Positions 1-9,877 of a stretch of 64,000 nucleotides of DNA are shown piece after piece. Each line of letters begins with the position of its first letter. Within the stretch, counting starts at the first letter, position 1. The stretch comes from Labyrinthula sp. Ha. Lineage: Eukaryota; Sar; Bigyra; Labyrinthulida; Labyrinthulaceae. The translations under genes and the position numbers were made by a program. The notes below the pieces were generated by a model that worked only from the letters and a program-made list of their open reading frames with translations, was not told the DNA's origin and made no database searches. The DNA lies in assembly GCA_015227615.1 (NCBI GenBank), contig JAALGZ010000044.1, positions 62,001 to 126,000 on the forward strand, given 5' to 3'.

Positions 1-104
1 CTTCAAACTTTATATTTCTCATTTCAAAGCTAATGAAAAATGGTTGAAGATAAAATAAAAGTTTATCTTTCTCGTTTTCATCTAATTAAATATTCAGTCT
101 TGAT

Positions 105-1440
105 TATTCTATAGTTAAGTTCGGAGCCAAACTCGGAGATATCTTAAATCATCCATAACTAGAGGAGAAAACGATTTCTCAGGATGATTTGTCACTTGGT
201 ATCACCCATTCAGAAATATTCGACATTTAAGGGTACCCTTTTTCAAAGTTTCTGAGATCTTGGAAATAGGATACATTGTTAGGACGTCTATACAGAATAC
301 TTCAAATCTAAGGTCAAGCTACTTATAGATCTAAATTCACCCGTTATTTTAACTGGTAAGATCTGTTGGGGCACTAGACGTGTATTTCTTGAGTTATTAC
401 ACGGATTGAAGTTGATAAAAACAGCATTTTAGCCCAATATCGACTTTTCCTTAAAAGAATATTAATATATTCTAAAAAACAGAATTAAAAGTCATAGGTT
501 TTATTCTTAGTTGTTAGAGGCTTCCTAGTACAAAAATTTAGGGGACCATAGTAAAACTTAGGGATTTCGTATGTTCAGATGTGCAGATTTTCAACATTTG
601 ACTTTTCTGAGTGAAGTTTAGCCCAAAATACAATTAACTAGAGAAAAAAAGTCCCAAGAAATGGTTTGATAAGTTAGGTATGATGAGTTCTTAGGGTCTG
701 AGAACAATAAGATCATCTATAAAGTTGTTCTTTGTGATGTTACGTTTGAATGTATGTTTTCTTAGAGATCTCTAAACTTAGTGAAAAGGAGCCTTAAAGC
801 TAGTCTTTTTTAGGATTTAAAGTACTCATCCTTATTAAATATTTTGAAAAAATATATGGTTGGAAAGATTTTTTTCATGTGAAACACATTGTGGGTGATA
901 ATATTGTATTTGAGGAAGATTTCGTGACAACACTAAGAAATACTATATACGCTATTTTCAGTAATCATGGCTCTTTTATACTTTATATTATTTAAATCCT
1001 CTACATTTTTATATTATTAAGTGCTAGATTCAATTTGAAATATGTTTTGAGGTTTGTAGAACAGTTGAAAAAGAATTGTTGATTATATGGCCATTATGCT
1101 GCATTTCTGAAAAAATCGCTAATAAAGTTTTCCACACCCCGTAATGACAAAAATCATAAAACGCTATTGTTTACTAATAAGCTTTACTTGAATATAAGAG
1201 CCAACCTTGACAGTTTACAGAGGTAGTGTAACCTTTTTCTTCATTGTTTTCTGGTTGATGTAAAATGAACAAACAATATTTTGGTTGTCTTTGGTATTCT
1301 ACATAAAATTAACTGTTTGAAATCCTCTAATTTCTTATATAGCTAGAGATATATTTAAAACTTTTTACGAAACTGTATTTTTTTCATAACTCAAGAAATT
1401 GTAGAAAAATTAGCTCTGCAACTATTTGTTAATTCATCAA
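105..1440 (+). repeat. Diverged interspersed repeat, copy 1 (non-coding)
   Basis: By eye this stretch aligns with the reverse complement of about 47700-48990. Matching blocks include 376-530 against 48541-48700, 560-620 against 48460-48530, 780-1090 against 48000-48310 and 1209-1265 against 47821-47880. I estimate roughly 80% identity with small indels. Neither copy has a long open frame, so this is an old non-coding repeat or the non-coding part of a larger element. The left end may extend past the window edge. The class is unknown; I see no clear terminal repeats or target-site duplication. Confidence 0.85.
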
Positions 1441-2645
1441 GAGTTCAGTTTTCCCTGAAAACAGTTGAATAGAAAAGTATTTTCGGTGCTCAAATAAGAA
1501 AAACTAAGGACTGGATTACTAGTTCTAATTCAGAAGATTAGTATAATATGTTGCAATAATGATTTAAGCAAAATTTGGGTGAAATTCATTACGAACAATA
1601 ATATAACGTGAAATTCGCAAGTATTTTGGAAAAATTAAAATCTTAATTTTAACTACGCTCAAATTATGAATATAAAAAATAAAAAGCAAATTGAATTAGA
1701 AATTACTTCATATATTATTTTGGATTTTATTTTGTGCAAAAATGCGAAGCTTTCGCTGTGAAAATTACTTTTACTGGGGTAAATAATGTTATACTTTTTT
1801 CTTTCAAATTTTGTAATTTAGAGTATGCACAACCAAAACTCAAATTAATAAAAAGTAATATTATTTCTTACGGAAGTGTAGAAAATTTAAACTCCTTTCG
1901 AATTGTGTATTTTAGGTTTGGTGCAACAAAGTTTAAGCTAAGTTAGAGTTCATTCTGGGCGCTCGTAGTGTAATATTGTTGGTATTTTGCGAGGTATTGG
2001 TTTATTTATTGTTAAATCCATCTGATTCAAAGTTAATAAAAATTGGATAGAAAGAATTAGAAGAAAGAAAGGTTTCGAATGGTCTATTTCTTATATGCTA
2101 AATTTAATTTTAAACAAGTCTAACTAAAGATTTATTTTGTTTAGAGAACAAACCAAGACAAGAATATTCTCTTGAAACCAACCCGAGACGAGACGGAACA
2201 ATACATAAGAAACACGGTAGAAATGGCATATCGTAATATACCGTGAAAAGTGTTACGGTAAAGAGTTTGTTATTTAACTACCGAGGTATAGATATTTCGA
2301 AAAAAACTGTTACGGTACGTTACGTTTCTACCGTTAAGATATTCTAATTTGAGTTCCATGACCAAGTACATTTGCACAGTTCAACGTGGTCAACATGTTG
2401 ACCACACTCTTGCTGTTCTTTTCAATTGCTTCTGCAGCGATGCAATAGCTAGAAAAAATATATAGAAGCTGGATAAGATAACTCGCTTAGAATCAAGATA
2501 ATCTCTACTACTTCACAGTTATTACCTTTAGCTTGTGTTCATTGTCTTAGCAAGAAGAATTTAGCTTAACTCAAATATATAAATGAGTTTACTGAGAAAG
2601 TTAGTTGTGTGTTAACCGTTTAATTAAGAATAAAGAACTGAGAAA
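1441..2645. other. Intergenic, no gene recognised
   Basis: AT-rich DNA with only short chance open frames; the 70-codon frame at 1734-1946 has low-complexity composition and no recognisable motif. Between about 2205 and 2340 the motif ACGGTA and its complement TACCGT occur repeatedly, including two copies of TGTTACGGTA about 60 bp apart. This lies 300-430 bp upstream of the next gene. The role is unknown. No TATA box or other promoter element can be assigned with confidence. Confidence 0.4.
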
Positions 2646-4544
2646 ATGAGTTCGAGAAAAATAATTCCAGATACATCGGAAAAACTTGCTAAGGACTTGG
2701 CTAAAATTATAACTACTTCACCTCGAGAACCCAAGACTCCACCAGAGAATCCAGTAATCAAGCAAGAGCTATCCCCAAAGGATTTTGAAAAGCTAGTGAG
2801 TGATCCAGACAGGGATAGTGATATAACTTCATCTTCATCTGAACTTGATCACAGCAAAACTGGGTTAACGCAAAATCAGAACAGATTGGTTCTTCTTCTA
2901 TCTTTCTATACAAAGACAGCCAAGAATAACGATCAGGACGAGATTTGGATAAGAAAGCTTCCATTGCTGGTGTTAATCTACGAGGGAATTATTCAAGAGA
3001 TCTTTGATTATGACTATGGACCTTTTGCAATGATAATTGAAAAGTCAAGACAATATTTTAATATTTCACAAGAAGGTTTAGCAGATTTGGATAAGTTGAA
3101 AGACGATGAATATATAAACACTTTAACTCTTCCAAGTGCGACAATGAGACCAAGTATTTCATTTCAACTTTCACGAAAAGGAGAGGCTTTGCTAAGTACA
3201 ATTTCTAAACATGATAAAGAAGCAATTAATGAACTTATTTATGCGCCAGGAACGAAACAATTACTAAGTGTGAAATGGGATGAAAAAGAGGATTGCTATA
3301 ACTTGGCTTCAGAGCAGTATCAAAGAAAAAGTTCAGTTTTAGATACAGAGGAGGTAAGCTATGTTTCATCTGCTTATATTCCTTTTTGCTTAAGAAAATT
3401 CGGTAGACCGACGATGTCAAATGCTCATCGCGCCCATGAAGCTTTTCAAAAAGGGGATCAGAACAAAATAAAGGATGAGTTGGATGAGATAATTACCTTA
3501 AACTCAGCGAGTATTTTTGTAAGTGAGTATGTTCCTCTTGGTTCGAACTCATTAGTGCAATTAAACACAACATTGGGCTCTCAAGATAAAATATCAGGTG
3601 GTTTCTTTACAGATAAAGTAGACTTTGATCCGAGGCCACTTGAAACAAGATTAACTTTGTCACCTAGATTGACAAAGATTTCTATTTTAGACTATGATTT
3701 AGGTGAATATGTAAATTTAGAAGCTGACATTCATTTCCCTGTCGAGGATGGTGTTGTTCAAATTGAAACCTTTGGGATATCTATTAATGAAAATGGAAGT
3801 GTGTTTTGTGGTATGCAAGTTGAAGCAGTGATGGATAAAATAAAAGATAATATTTCTTTAGATCACCTTGCAAGACTCTTAGTTGATGTATATTTGGATA
3901 GTAGTAGAATTATGGATTCTATAGTTTCAACTTACCAAAGAGATCTATTAGACTTCGTCTTTTGTGAGCAAAGGCAATCTAGAGAGAAAATAAATGTAGT
4001 TGTGGCAAGTGATATTACCCCACAGTTGACTGCAGCTGAGTTTCTTGATTCAGGGGAATATGAGAACGAAATTAAGCAGATTATTGGCGAGACCAGAAAA
4101 GGTTTTGATATATCTGACCAAGATGTGCTAATTTTTGGAGCAAAAGGCCTGTTGCTAGCTGGTCCAAATTGTAGACATCATGAACCGCTCTTGTGTTTTT
4201 ATTTACAGGTTGAAAGTTTTGATATCTTTATTCAGTCTTTCTTTAATAGACTATTTGTTCTAATTGCTGAAATGAAAGATTTACGGTCTATGATCAATGA
4301 AGCTGAGAAAGATCCTGAAAGTATTGAGTTAATAAGAGATGAAATATCTAAAGTAAGTGTTCAAATGACTTTGTTGAAAGAAACCCTTGCCTTTATTGAG
4401 GGCTCCAGTGAAAGCTTATGTGATGTTGAAATGTTGCCTCAAAAACCAAGCGATGAAGCAGGAAGAAGTTTGTATGATATGTTTGAGTTCAAAAAAAGAG
4501 TGAAGCAGATTAAGCTGAGAAAGATCCTGAAAGTATTGAGTTAA
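2646..4544 (+). CDS. Unknown large protein, N-terminal part; frame broken by a tandem duplication
   Basis: I do not recognise the family. The open frame encodes 632 residues. Residues 1-85 are charged and Ser/Pro-rich, probably disordered. The remainder is a mixed alpha/beta region without a motif I can name. The last ~75 residues are shared, at nucleotide level exactly, with the start of the next frame because a 212-bp segment is duplicated in tandem; 212 is not a multiple of three, so the frame leaves the original reading and stops at a TAA soon after the junction. Without the duplication the gene would be one frame of about 870-880 residues ending at 5479. No AG|GT exists at the right place for splicing to remove exactly one copy. 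It is a host gene that is either freshly broken or misassembled. Confidence 0.75.
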   Translation: MSSRKIIPDTSEKLAKDLAKIITTSPREPKTPPENPVIKQELSPKDFEKLVSDPDRDSDITSSSSELDHSKTGLTQNQNRLVLLLSFYTKTAKNNDQDEIWIRKLPLLVLIYEGIIQEIFDYDYGPFAMIIEKSRQYFNISQEGLADLDKLKDDEYINTLTLPSATMRPSISFQLSRKGEALLSTISKHDKEAINELIYAPGTKQLLSVKWDEKEDCYNLASEQYQRKSSVLDTEEVSYVSSAYIPFCLRKFGRPTMSNAHRAHEAFQKGDQNKIKDELDEIITLNSASIFVSEYVPLGSNSLVQLNTTLGSQDKISGGFFTDKVDFDPRPLETRLTLSPRLTKISILDYDLGEYVNLEADIHFPVEDGVVQIETFGISINENGSVFCGMQVEAVMDKIKDNISLDHLARLLVDVYLDSSRIMDSIVSTYQRDLLDFVFCEQRQSREKINVVVASDITPQLTAAEFLDSGEYENEIKQIIGETRKGFDISDQDVLIFGAKGLLLAGPNCRHHEPLLCFYLQVESFDIFIQSFFNRLFVLIAEMKDLRSMINEAEKDPESIELIRDEISKVSVQMTLLKETLAFIEGSSESLCDVEMLPQKPSDEAGRSLYDMFEFKKRVKQIKLRKILKVLS

Positions 4545-4723
4545 TAAGAGATGAAATATCTAAAGTAAGTGTTCAAATGACTTTGTTGAAAGAAACCCTT
4601 GCCTTTATTGAGGGCTCCAGTGAAAGCTTATGTGATGTTGAAATGTTGCCTCAAAAACCAAGCGATGAAGCAGGAAGAAGTTTGTATGATATGTTTGAGT
4701 TCAAAAAAAGAGTGAAGCAGATT
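4300..4723 (+). repeat. Perfect 212-bp tandem duplication inside a gene
   Basis: Copy 1 runs about 4300-4511 and copy 2 about 4512-4723. I see no difference between the copies. Both encode the segment starting near AEKDPESIELIRDE and ending near KKRVKQIK. The offset of 212 changes the frame by two. Perfect identity means the event is very recent or is an assembly artefact. Confidence 0.9.
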
Positions 4724-5479
4724 AAAGTAAGAGTTGGAGACTTAAGAAAAAACGTGAATGGAACGGATCGACAGTTTCAACTACTAAAAGAGATTGGAAC
4801 TATTCTAAGGAAGCAGAAACTAATAAATACACAACTTGGACTTAAAGCTGAATTGGAGAATAAGTTAGAACAGAATCATATTATTCATGAGAAACATTTG
4901 AGTATGATGACAATAACAGTATTTTCGATTTGTTCTCTAGTAGCATTTGCAGTTTTAGATAGATTTACTGGCAACTGGACTGTTGTGAACTCACTTTGGA
5001 TGCATTCATTTGCAGAGTTGGTTATACTAGAAACACCTTTTCTTTGGTTTGGTATAAACTTGGTCTTAGCTGCTGCTTTTTTGAAATTAGGCCAAAAGTT
5101 GTTTCAGAAAATATTTTCAAAGACATATGGAGTAGTTAGCATAAATGTTGTAGAGAATAAGAGGATTGATTTGGACAATCTTTCAAAGTTCCTTTCAAAA
5201 AAACAAAAGTTTGTTTGTAAGGAACACGTATTTTTTAATAAGTTTTTGAATGAAGTGAAAGTTAGTTGGATTGAGCCAGAGTTTAAAGATTGGGGATACT
5301 TTTCTCCAAAAATTACTTTGAGATATGACGATACAAATGCGATTCTCTTTAGTATCAACATTGACTATAACCAAAGACAAGCCAAGAAAGACCTTGCATT
5401 CAATGCCCATGAGCTAAGGGACAGGATTCACTTAGAACTCACAGCTGCTGAAGTTTATTTAGATAAAGATGTCTCATAA
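4577..5479 (+). CDS. Unknown protein, C-terminal part with two membrane segments
   Basis: This is the continuation of the gene starting at 2646, in another frame because of the 212-bp duplication. The apparent start MTLLKETLAFIEGSSES is an internal Met inside duplicate copy 2, not a natural start. After the duplicated part comes an amphipathic, probably coiled-coil stretch (residues ~50-110). Two hydrophobic segments follow, around MMTITVFSICSLVAFAV and ILETPFLWFGINLVLAAAF, separated by a short loop. A soluble C-terminal domain of about 120 residues ends in KDVS and TAA. The layout suggests a membrane-anchored protein with a large N-terminal domain and a hairpin of two TM helices. The function is unknown. 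Confidence 0.75.
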   Translation: MTLLKETLAFIEGSSESLCDVEMLPQKPSDEAGRSLYDMFEFKKRVKQIKVRVGDLRKNVNGTDRQFQLLKEIGTILRKQKLINTQLGLKAELENKLEQNHIIHEKHLSMMTITVFSICSLVAFAVLDRFTGNWTVVNSLWMHSFAELVILETPFLWFGINLVLAAAFLKLGQKLFQKIFSKTYGVVSINVVENKRIDLDNLSKFLSKKQKFVCKEHVFFNKFLNEVKVSWIEPEFKDWGYFSPKITLRYDDTNAILFSINIDYNQRQAKKDLAFNAHELRDRIHLELTAAEVYLDKDVS

Positions 5480-6013
5480 ACCCGGGCATAAACCTTACTA
5501 TCCTCGGAAAATTAAAACTCTTTCTTCTATTCACTCCAACCTCGGTATGAGATTTTCTTTTTTTTTTATCTACTCCGGTTTCAAATCTCTTGCGGCTTAA
5601 ATTACCAAGAACTCGCTAACCAAATACAAAATGATATGGAACCTTTAAATAGTAGCGACTAGTTAACAAGGTTGGACGTACTTAGTTTCTACCAAGAGAA
5701 CACAATAGAGTTTCTCTATGTCAGTATTTCTTGGGATCTATGAACTATAGTTGAGAACTATTCGAGACGATACAGGAATACTCAATCCATTGTGTCTTGT
5801 TTCTCGATAATATTTTCTAGAGTATTTCCATTATTAATGACCATACTAGTTTCAAGTTGGAGAAAATAGATAACCTCTGTTGAATATCTTTATTCTATAA
5901 TATATATTTTAATTATAAATTGTTTTATAATTAAGAATTCATCTGCAACTCTTTTTCTTTTGCGAAAAACTTGTCGTCTCTTAGAGTTTGACCCACACCC
6001 AAGATGATTCAAG
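5480..6013. other. Intergenic, no gene recognised
   Basis: AT-rich DNA with no open frame worth calling. It separates the gene ending at 5479 from the SINE-like insertion. Confidence 0.5.
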
Positions 6014-6345
6014 AAACAAAAAGTAGGTAATTTCTACCCAATGGTAGCCTTTTTTGAAAAGTCATGGAGAACCCGCAGTGCGCTAGTGCGGCAGCTAATG
6101 CCCCATGGATTTCCCTAGTCGTCAAGGCCTTATAGGTAAGGTGCTGCCTTGAATGATTGGCTCCTTGGAGTATAAGTGATTCAAGTTTTCAGTGCCATGG
6201 CAAGAAAACGTGCCGGGGGGGTTGTTTTAGTGGGCTCAAGTCCCACACGACGCAAGAAAGGGCTTGGGCCAGATGTCCTCCTTGTAAGACCGAAGGGTTT
6301 TCAACCTCCAAGTAGGCCCCCCCCAAAAAAAAACAAAAAGTAGGT
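6014..6345 (+). mobile_element. SINE-like retroposon with target-site duplications
   Basis: A GC-rich island in AT-rich DNA is flanked by a perfect 15-bp direct repeat, AAACAAAAAGTAGGT, at 6014-6028 and 6331-6345. The inserted part (6029-6330, about 300 bp) ends in a poly-A tract directly before the right repeat, as expected for LINE-mobilised retroposition. Near 6229-6245 is a tRNA T-arm-like hairpin, GTGGG-CTCAAGT-CCCAC, which resembles a pol III B box. It lies about 200 bp from the 5' end, further than in a simple tRNA-SINE, so the head may be composite. G and C homopolymers occur inside. It carries no protein-coding frame. The intact target repeats suggest a fairly young insertion. Confidence 0.75.
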
Positions 6346-7757
6346 GCTATAGAATCATTGGATTAGTTATTGCTGGTACAGTCAGGCGCAGAACTGTATA
6401 TGTCATCGATTACATGATCTGCATATGTAGATTTAGTAAGTTTCGCTCTGCAAGCCTTTAATAGTAGAAATGATAAGGTGGTATTATATAACAACACAAC
6501 TATAGCCAAGAAACTCGATAGTTGTTTAACCCTTGACTAGTAGCATCTCTTCTCGACAAAAGGCTACAAGTAGTGCCAAAGGGCTTTTTTTAAGGTAAAA
6601 AGTTAGATTTTCCAGGCTCTTAGTGTTGTACGTACATTTGATAGGGCTTGATGATACCAGGAGCACCGGAAAACAACTTTCTCCAACCTTTCAAAAAAAA
6701 AACCATGAAGAATGGTAAAATAAAATAACCAGATTTTACTTCATTTATGCTATAGCGTTTTCAATATTACAGAGATCAGTAAAACTATTAGATTTATTGG
6801 AGCATGGCATATCCTCCCTCGAATATTTCCTTTCCTATGTTTGGTGAAGTATACTTTTTCGTCTTTGGACAACATAATTAGCAAGCATAAGTAGAAATGA
6901 GTTCCGGTAGTTTTAGTTAAAAATTAAATTTGTACTACGGTAAAACTTGAAATCTTAACATCACAGTCCTAGTTTTGGCTATAGGTTTGGAACATAGTAT
7001 CATTCACTCATGTGAAAACTAGAATGTATGCCCAAACAAAAGCATGGGGTTGAGATAGGTTTCAAAAACACGTTCAAACAGCTTCTTTATCTAAAATCTA
7101 TTGCACAAAATATTATTTTGAAACCATTTCAACCTTTTTTCTTGATGTAGAAGTAACACTGATCTTGATAAACGGGAAATGAGGATGCAGGTGTTTGGGT
7201 TAAACGAGTATATATAATTCATCTACTCTCGAAAAACTACTTTGTTTCTTGGATAAAATATATTTTACAGCAGTTTCAATGACCATTATATTTTCTATTT
7301 TATTTTTAGTTTGTTAATTGCTTATTATATTGCTTCTTTATTTATTTAAAAGCCGGATTCCTTTATATATACAAATAGGCTCAAAGTCTCTACAACCATA
7401 CCAATATAATCATATATATATATATCTACCATATTCTTACCGGAATTGTTTTCTATATTCTTTGAAGTAGTAGAACTTATTCAAACTTGACTAAATATTG
7501 TTGATACAGATATTAAATTTCCATATTTAATTAGTGTTTCGAGATTCTAAATCTTGGATTTACCATTTCAATACCGTTAATTAAGAACTGGTTGAATTCC
7601 GAGAAATAATATTACTGTATAATATTATTATTTAGACTCTAGAAAGAAAAATATTCAAAAAGAGTTAAGAATTATATATTCCTACCTAAATTATTTCTTC
7701 CGCATATAAATAACAAAATTAAACTAAACCAAAAAAAAATAAAAATAAGAAAAAAAG
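6346..7757. other. Intergenic, no gene recognised
   Basis: AT-rich with an AT microsatellite near 7412-7425. No open frame or RNA gene could be supported. The last ~40 bp before the lipase start are A-rich. Confidence 0.5.
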
Positions 7758-8675
7758 ATGAAGTTACCTCTACTCTTTACAACATTAGGATATGCAGTTT
7801 TTACTACTACCAAACTTAGAGCACTACAAAATGTACAATAAGATGAAGATACTGCTTATCAAGCTATGACATACTCTAAAATGGTTGTTTGTGATACAGA
7901 TGAAACTCTACTAGATTGGACTTGTGCTTACTGTACAACTACTCCAGCACCACTTCCAAGAAGCACAAACAAATTGACTTCAATCAGTGTGCATCGCCAA
8001 AGAGATGATAAAGCATTTGTTGGTTATGATGCAGCAGAAAATAAAATTGTAGCCTCGTTTCGAAATACCCAAGGTTTAGCGCAAATGATCAAAAATTTAG
8101 ATATCATTCACACTACTCCAGGGTATTGTTCAGGATGTGGAGTAGCAGATAGTTTTTATGATGCATGGTTGGAAGTAGGAGAAGGAGTACTTAGTGCTAT
8201 TGAGTCTCTTAGTGATCAGTATGGAACTAATGATATACTTCTAACTGGACATTCATTAGGTGGAGCAATGGCAGCACATGCAGCAGGTTTTTTGTGGGAT
8301 AGATTTGGAAGTAGATTTAATATCGTGGGATATACATTTGGTGCCCCAAGAGTTGGAGATGTTGAATTTTCAGAGTGGTTTCGTGAAAGGTTTCCAGATT
8401 GGTTTAGAGTTGTTAATTATAATGACCCAGTACCTAATTTAATTCCTAATTTAGGAGATGAATTTGTTCATGCACCACAAGAGATTTGGTATTATAATGA
8501 ATCAGTTGAAGGACAAGCACCAGTGGATTATAGAGTATTAAGTGATACAAATGGAGAAGATCCAAATGGACAGATTGAAACTTGTGACGGAGGAGATCTG
8601 TTTGCAATTTGTTTGAATTTTGCGCACCATAGTACTTATTTGAATACTTATAGCGATGAATCTTGGAATTGCTAA
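7758..8675 (+). CDS. Secreted class 3 lipase, interrupted by one in-frame TAA
   Basis: Triacylglycerol lipase of the fungal/class 3 type (alpha/beta hydrolase). The nucleophile elbow GHSLGGA (Ser in TGHSLGGAMAAHAAG), the Asp in NDPVPNLIP and the His in FAHHSTYL form the expected triad. Paired cysteines near the N-terminus (VVC...WTCAYC) fit secreted lipases of this family. An ATG at 7758 opens a typical signal peptide, MKLPLLFTTLGYAVFTTTKL, in the same frame as the lipase domain. TAA at 7839-7841, codon 28, then separates it from the mature domain. No GT-AG segment removes the stop and keeps frame. Translation from the ATG at 7866 would give 269 residues without a secretion signal. It could be a nonsense allele, a sequence error, stop read-through, or a cytosolic form. 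Confidence 0.9.
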
Positions 8676-8801
8676 ATTAAATATGAATTTTAAAACTTTA
8701 GATAATTATTTTCATTTTTATTTGCATACAGTTCTAAACTATATTAAGTTTTAAAAGCCCGTTTGTAAATAGCTCATATCTCTATTATCTACCTTTTTCA
8801 A

Positions 8802-9661
8802 TCAGTTGATAATATTAGAAAAAATATCTTCTACTTTCCAAAGATTCTTCACAATATTCTTAAGTTTTCTACTTGCTATTTGCTTTAAGAAAAAATTTCC
8901 ATTTCTATTCTTAGCAACAAAAACTATATTTGCCGCTGTAAATGGAATTACTTCCTTTATCTTAAGCCAGTCTAAAGTTAGTATTATTTCAAATCCTGTT
9001 TGTTCACTTGTTGAATAGAGAACCTCTAAACAGTAATACAAAACAGGTTTATATTCTTTCTTTCATAGCTTAGAAACATAAAAAGAAAGAGTTTTTAGGT
9101 TACATAGTATTTTTGAATCTTTTAGAACTACTAAAGTTTTTAAAGTTGGATCATGAGTAGCTGAAAGTTCCAATCTAACAAATGTAATATTTTCAAGTAT
9201 CTTATAGTTAATAGAATAGAGTAACATAGGAGCAATTATATTTATTTCTAAAACTTTGTCTGTTATTGATGGAAAACATTTTGTTGAAATATACTTCAGT
9301 TTCTCCTTATGACATTTAGCTGATATTTTGTAACTTTGTGTAAACTTCATACTATTTAGTGCATATAATTTCTCCAATAAATAAAATAGAAGTAATATGT
9401 TTTTGTTGTTACAGTTTATTATAAAGTTACAAGAAATTATTATTTCATCGTAATTCTTAGCAGCTAAACAGTTTGATGAAGAAAATATTTCAGATAGAGG
9501 TACAGTTTCTTGTCCATCTATAACATTTATTGCTTTAAAGAAATACATTTGCTTAATTGTTACGGTACCTTGGAAGTATCAGGTTTATTTGAAGATGAAA
9601 TTAGGCTTGAGCACGAGGATTTAGTGGAATCCAAATCACATACTTGATTGGCTTCTGTCAT
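8802..9661 (-). CDS. Leucine-rich unknown protein A, with two candidate micro-introns
   Basis: One of four loci here encoding small Leu/Ile/Lys/Phe-rich proteins with irregular LRR-like phrases (such as LKTLSFYVSKL). Function unknown. The main open frame is 9548-9063 (161 codons). An ATG at 9661 opens 31 more codons (MTEANQVCDLDS...) that join in frame to CAA ATG at 9551 if 17 nt are removed (9568-9552, GTACCGTAACAATTAAG). At the other end the frame meets TGA at 9065-9063 and then stays open in the same frame for over 80 codons to 8802. An 18-nt GT-AG segment at 9077-9060 contains that TGA and is a multiple of three. Either these are ultrashort introns or the gene is decaying. Confidence 0.6.
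9060..9077 (-). other. Candidate 18-nt intron (leucine-rich gene A)
   Basis: The sequence is GTTTCTAAGCTATGAAAG. It starts GT, ends AG, contains the only stop between two same-frame open segments, and its length keeps frame. Evidence is positional only. The alternative is a true stop codon. Confidence 0.35.
9552..9568 (-). other. Candidate 17-nt intron (leucine-rich gene A)
   Basis: The sequence is GTACCGTAACAATTAAG. Removing it joins a 31-codon upstream frame to the main frame and skips the TAA inside it. The acceptor AAG is weak. Alternatively the gene starts at the ATG at 9548. Confidence 0.3.
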
Positions 9662-9877
9662 AATCCGGTCTTTTAAAAATTTTTGGCGAAATATTTATAT
9701 AATATATTATAAATATTCTTATTCGAAGCCTGTTTTGCGCCTGGATTTAAATTTTGAGCTTGTTTATTTCTATCTTACATAGACTGTTTTTTCTGTCGTT
9801 TTCGTACATTTTAATTAGAGTGCACACTTGGTACAAAATTTTGGGCTTGTGAAAAGAACGTCAAGGACGAAGCAAGA

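Noticed and set aside
1734-1946. 70-codon plus-strand open frame
   Set aside because: Composition typical of random AT-rich DNA, no motif, no neighbouring exon; not called as a gene.
4300-4723. An intron that removes one copy of the 212-bp duplication
   Set aside because: Splicing out exactly one unit needs an AG|GT in the unit, and none is present.
7797-7863. Introns covering the TAA in the lipase gene (10, 16, 31, 46, 52 or 67 nt)
   Set aside because: Every GT-AG pair tested leaves the signal peptide and the lipase domain out of frame.
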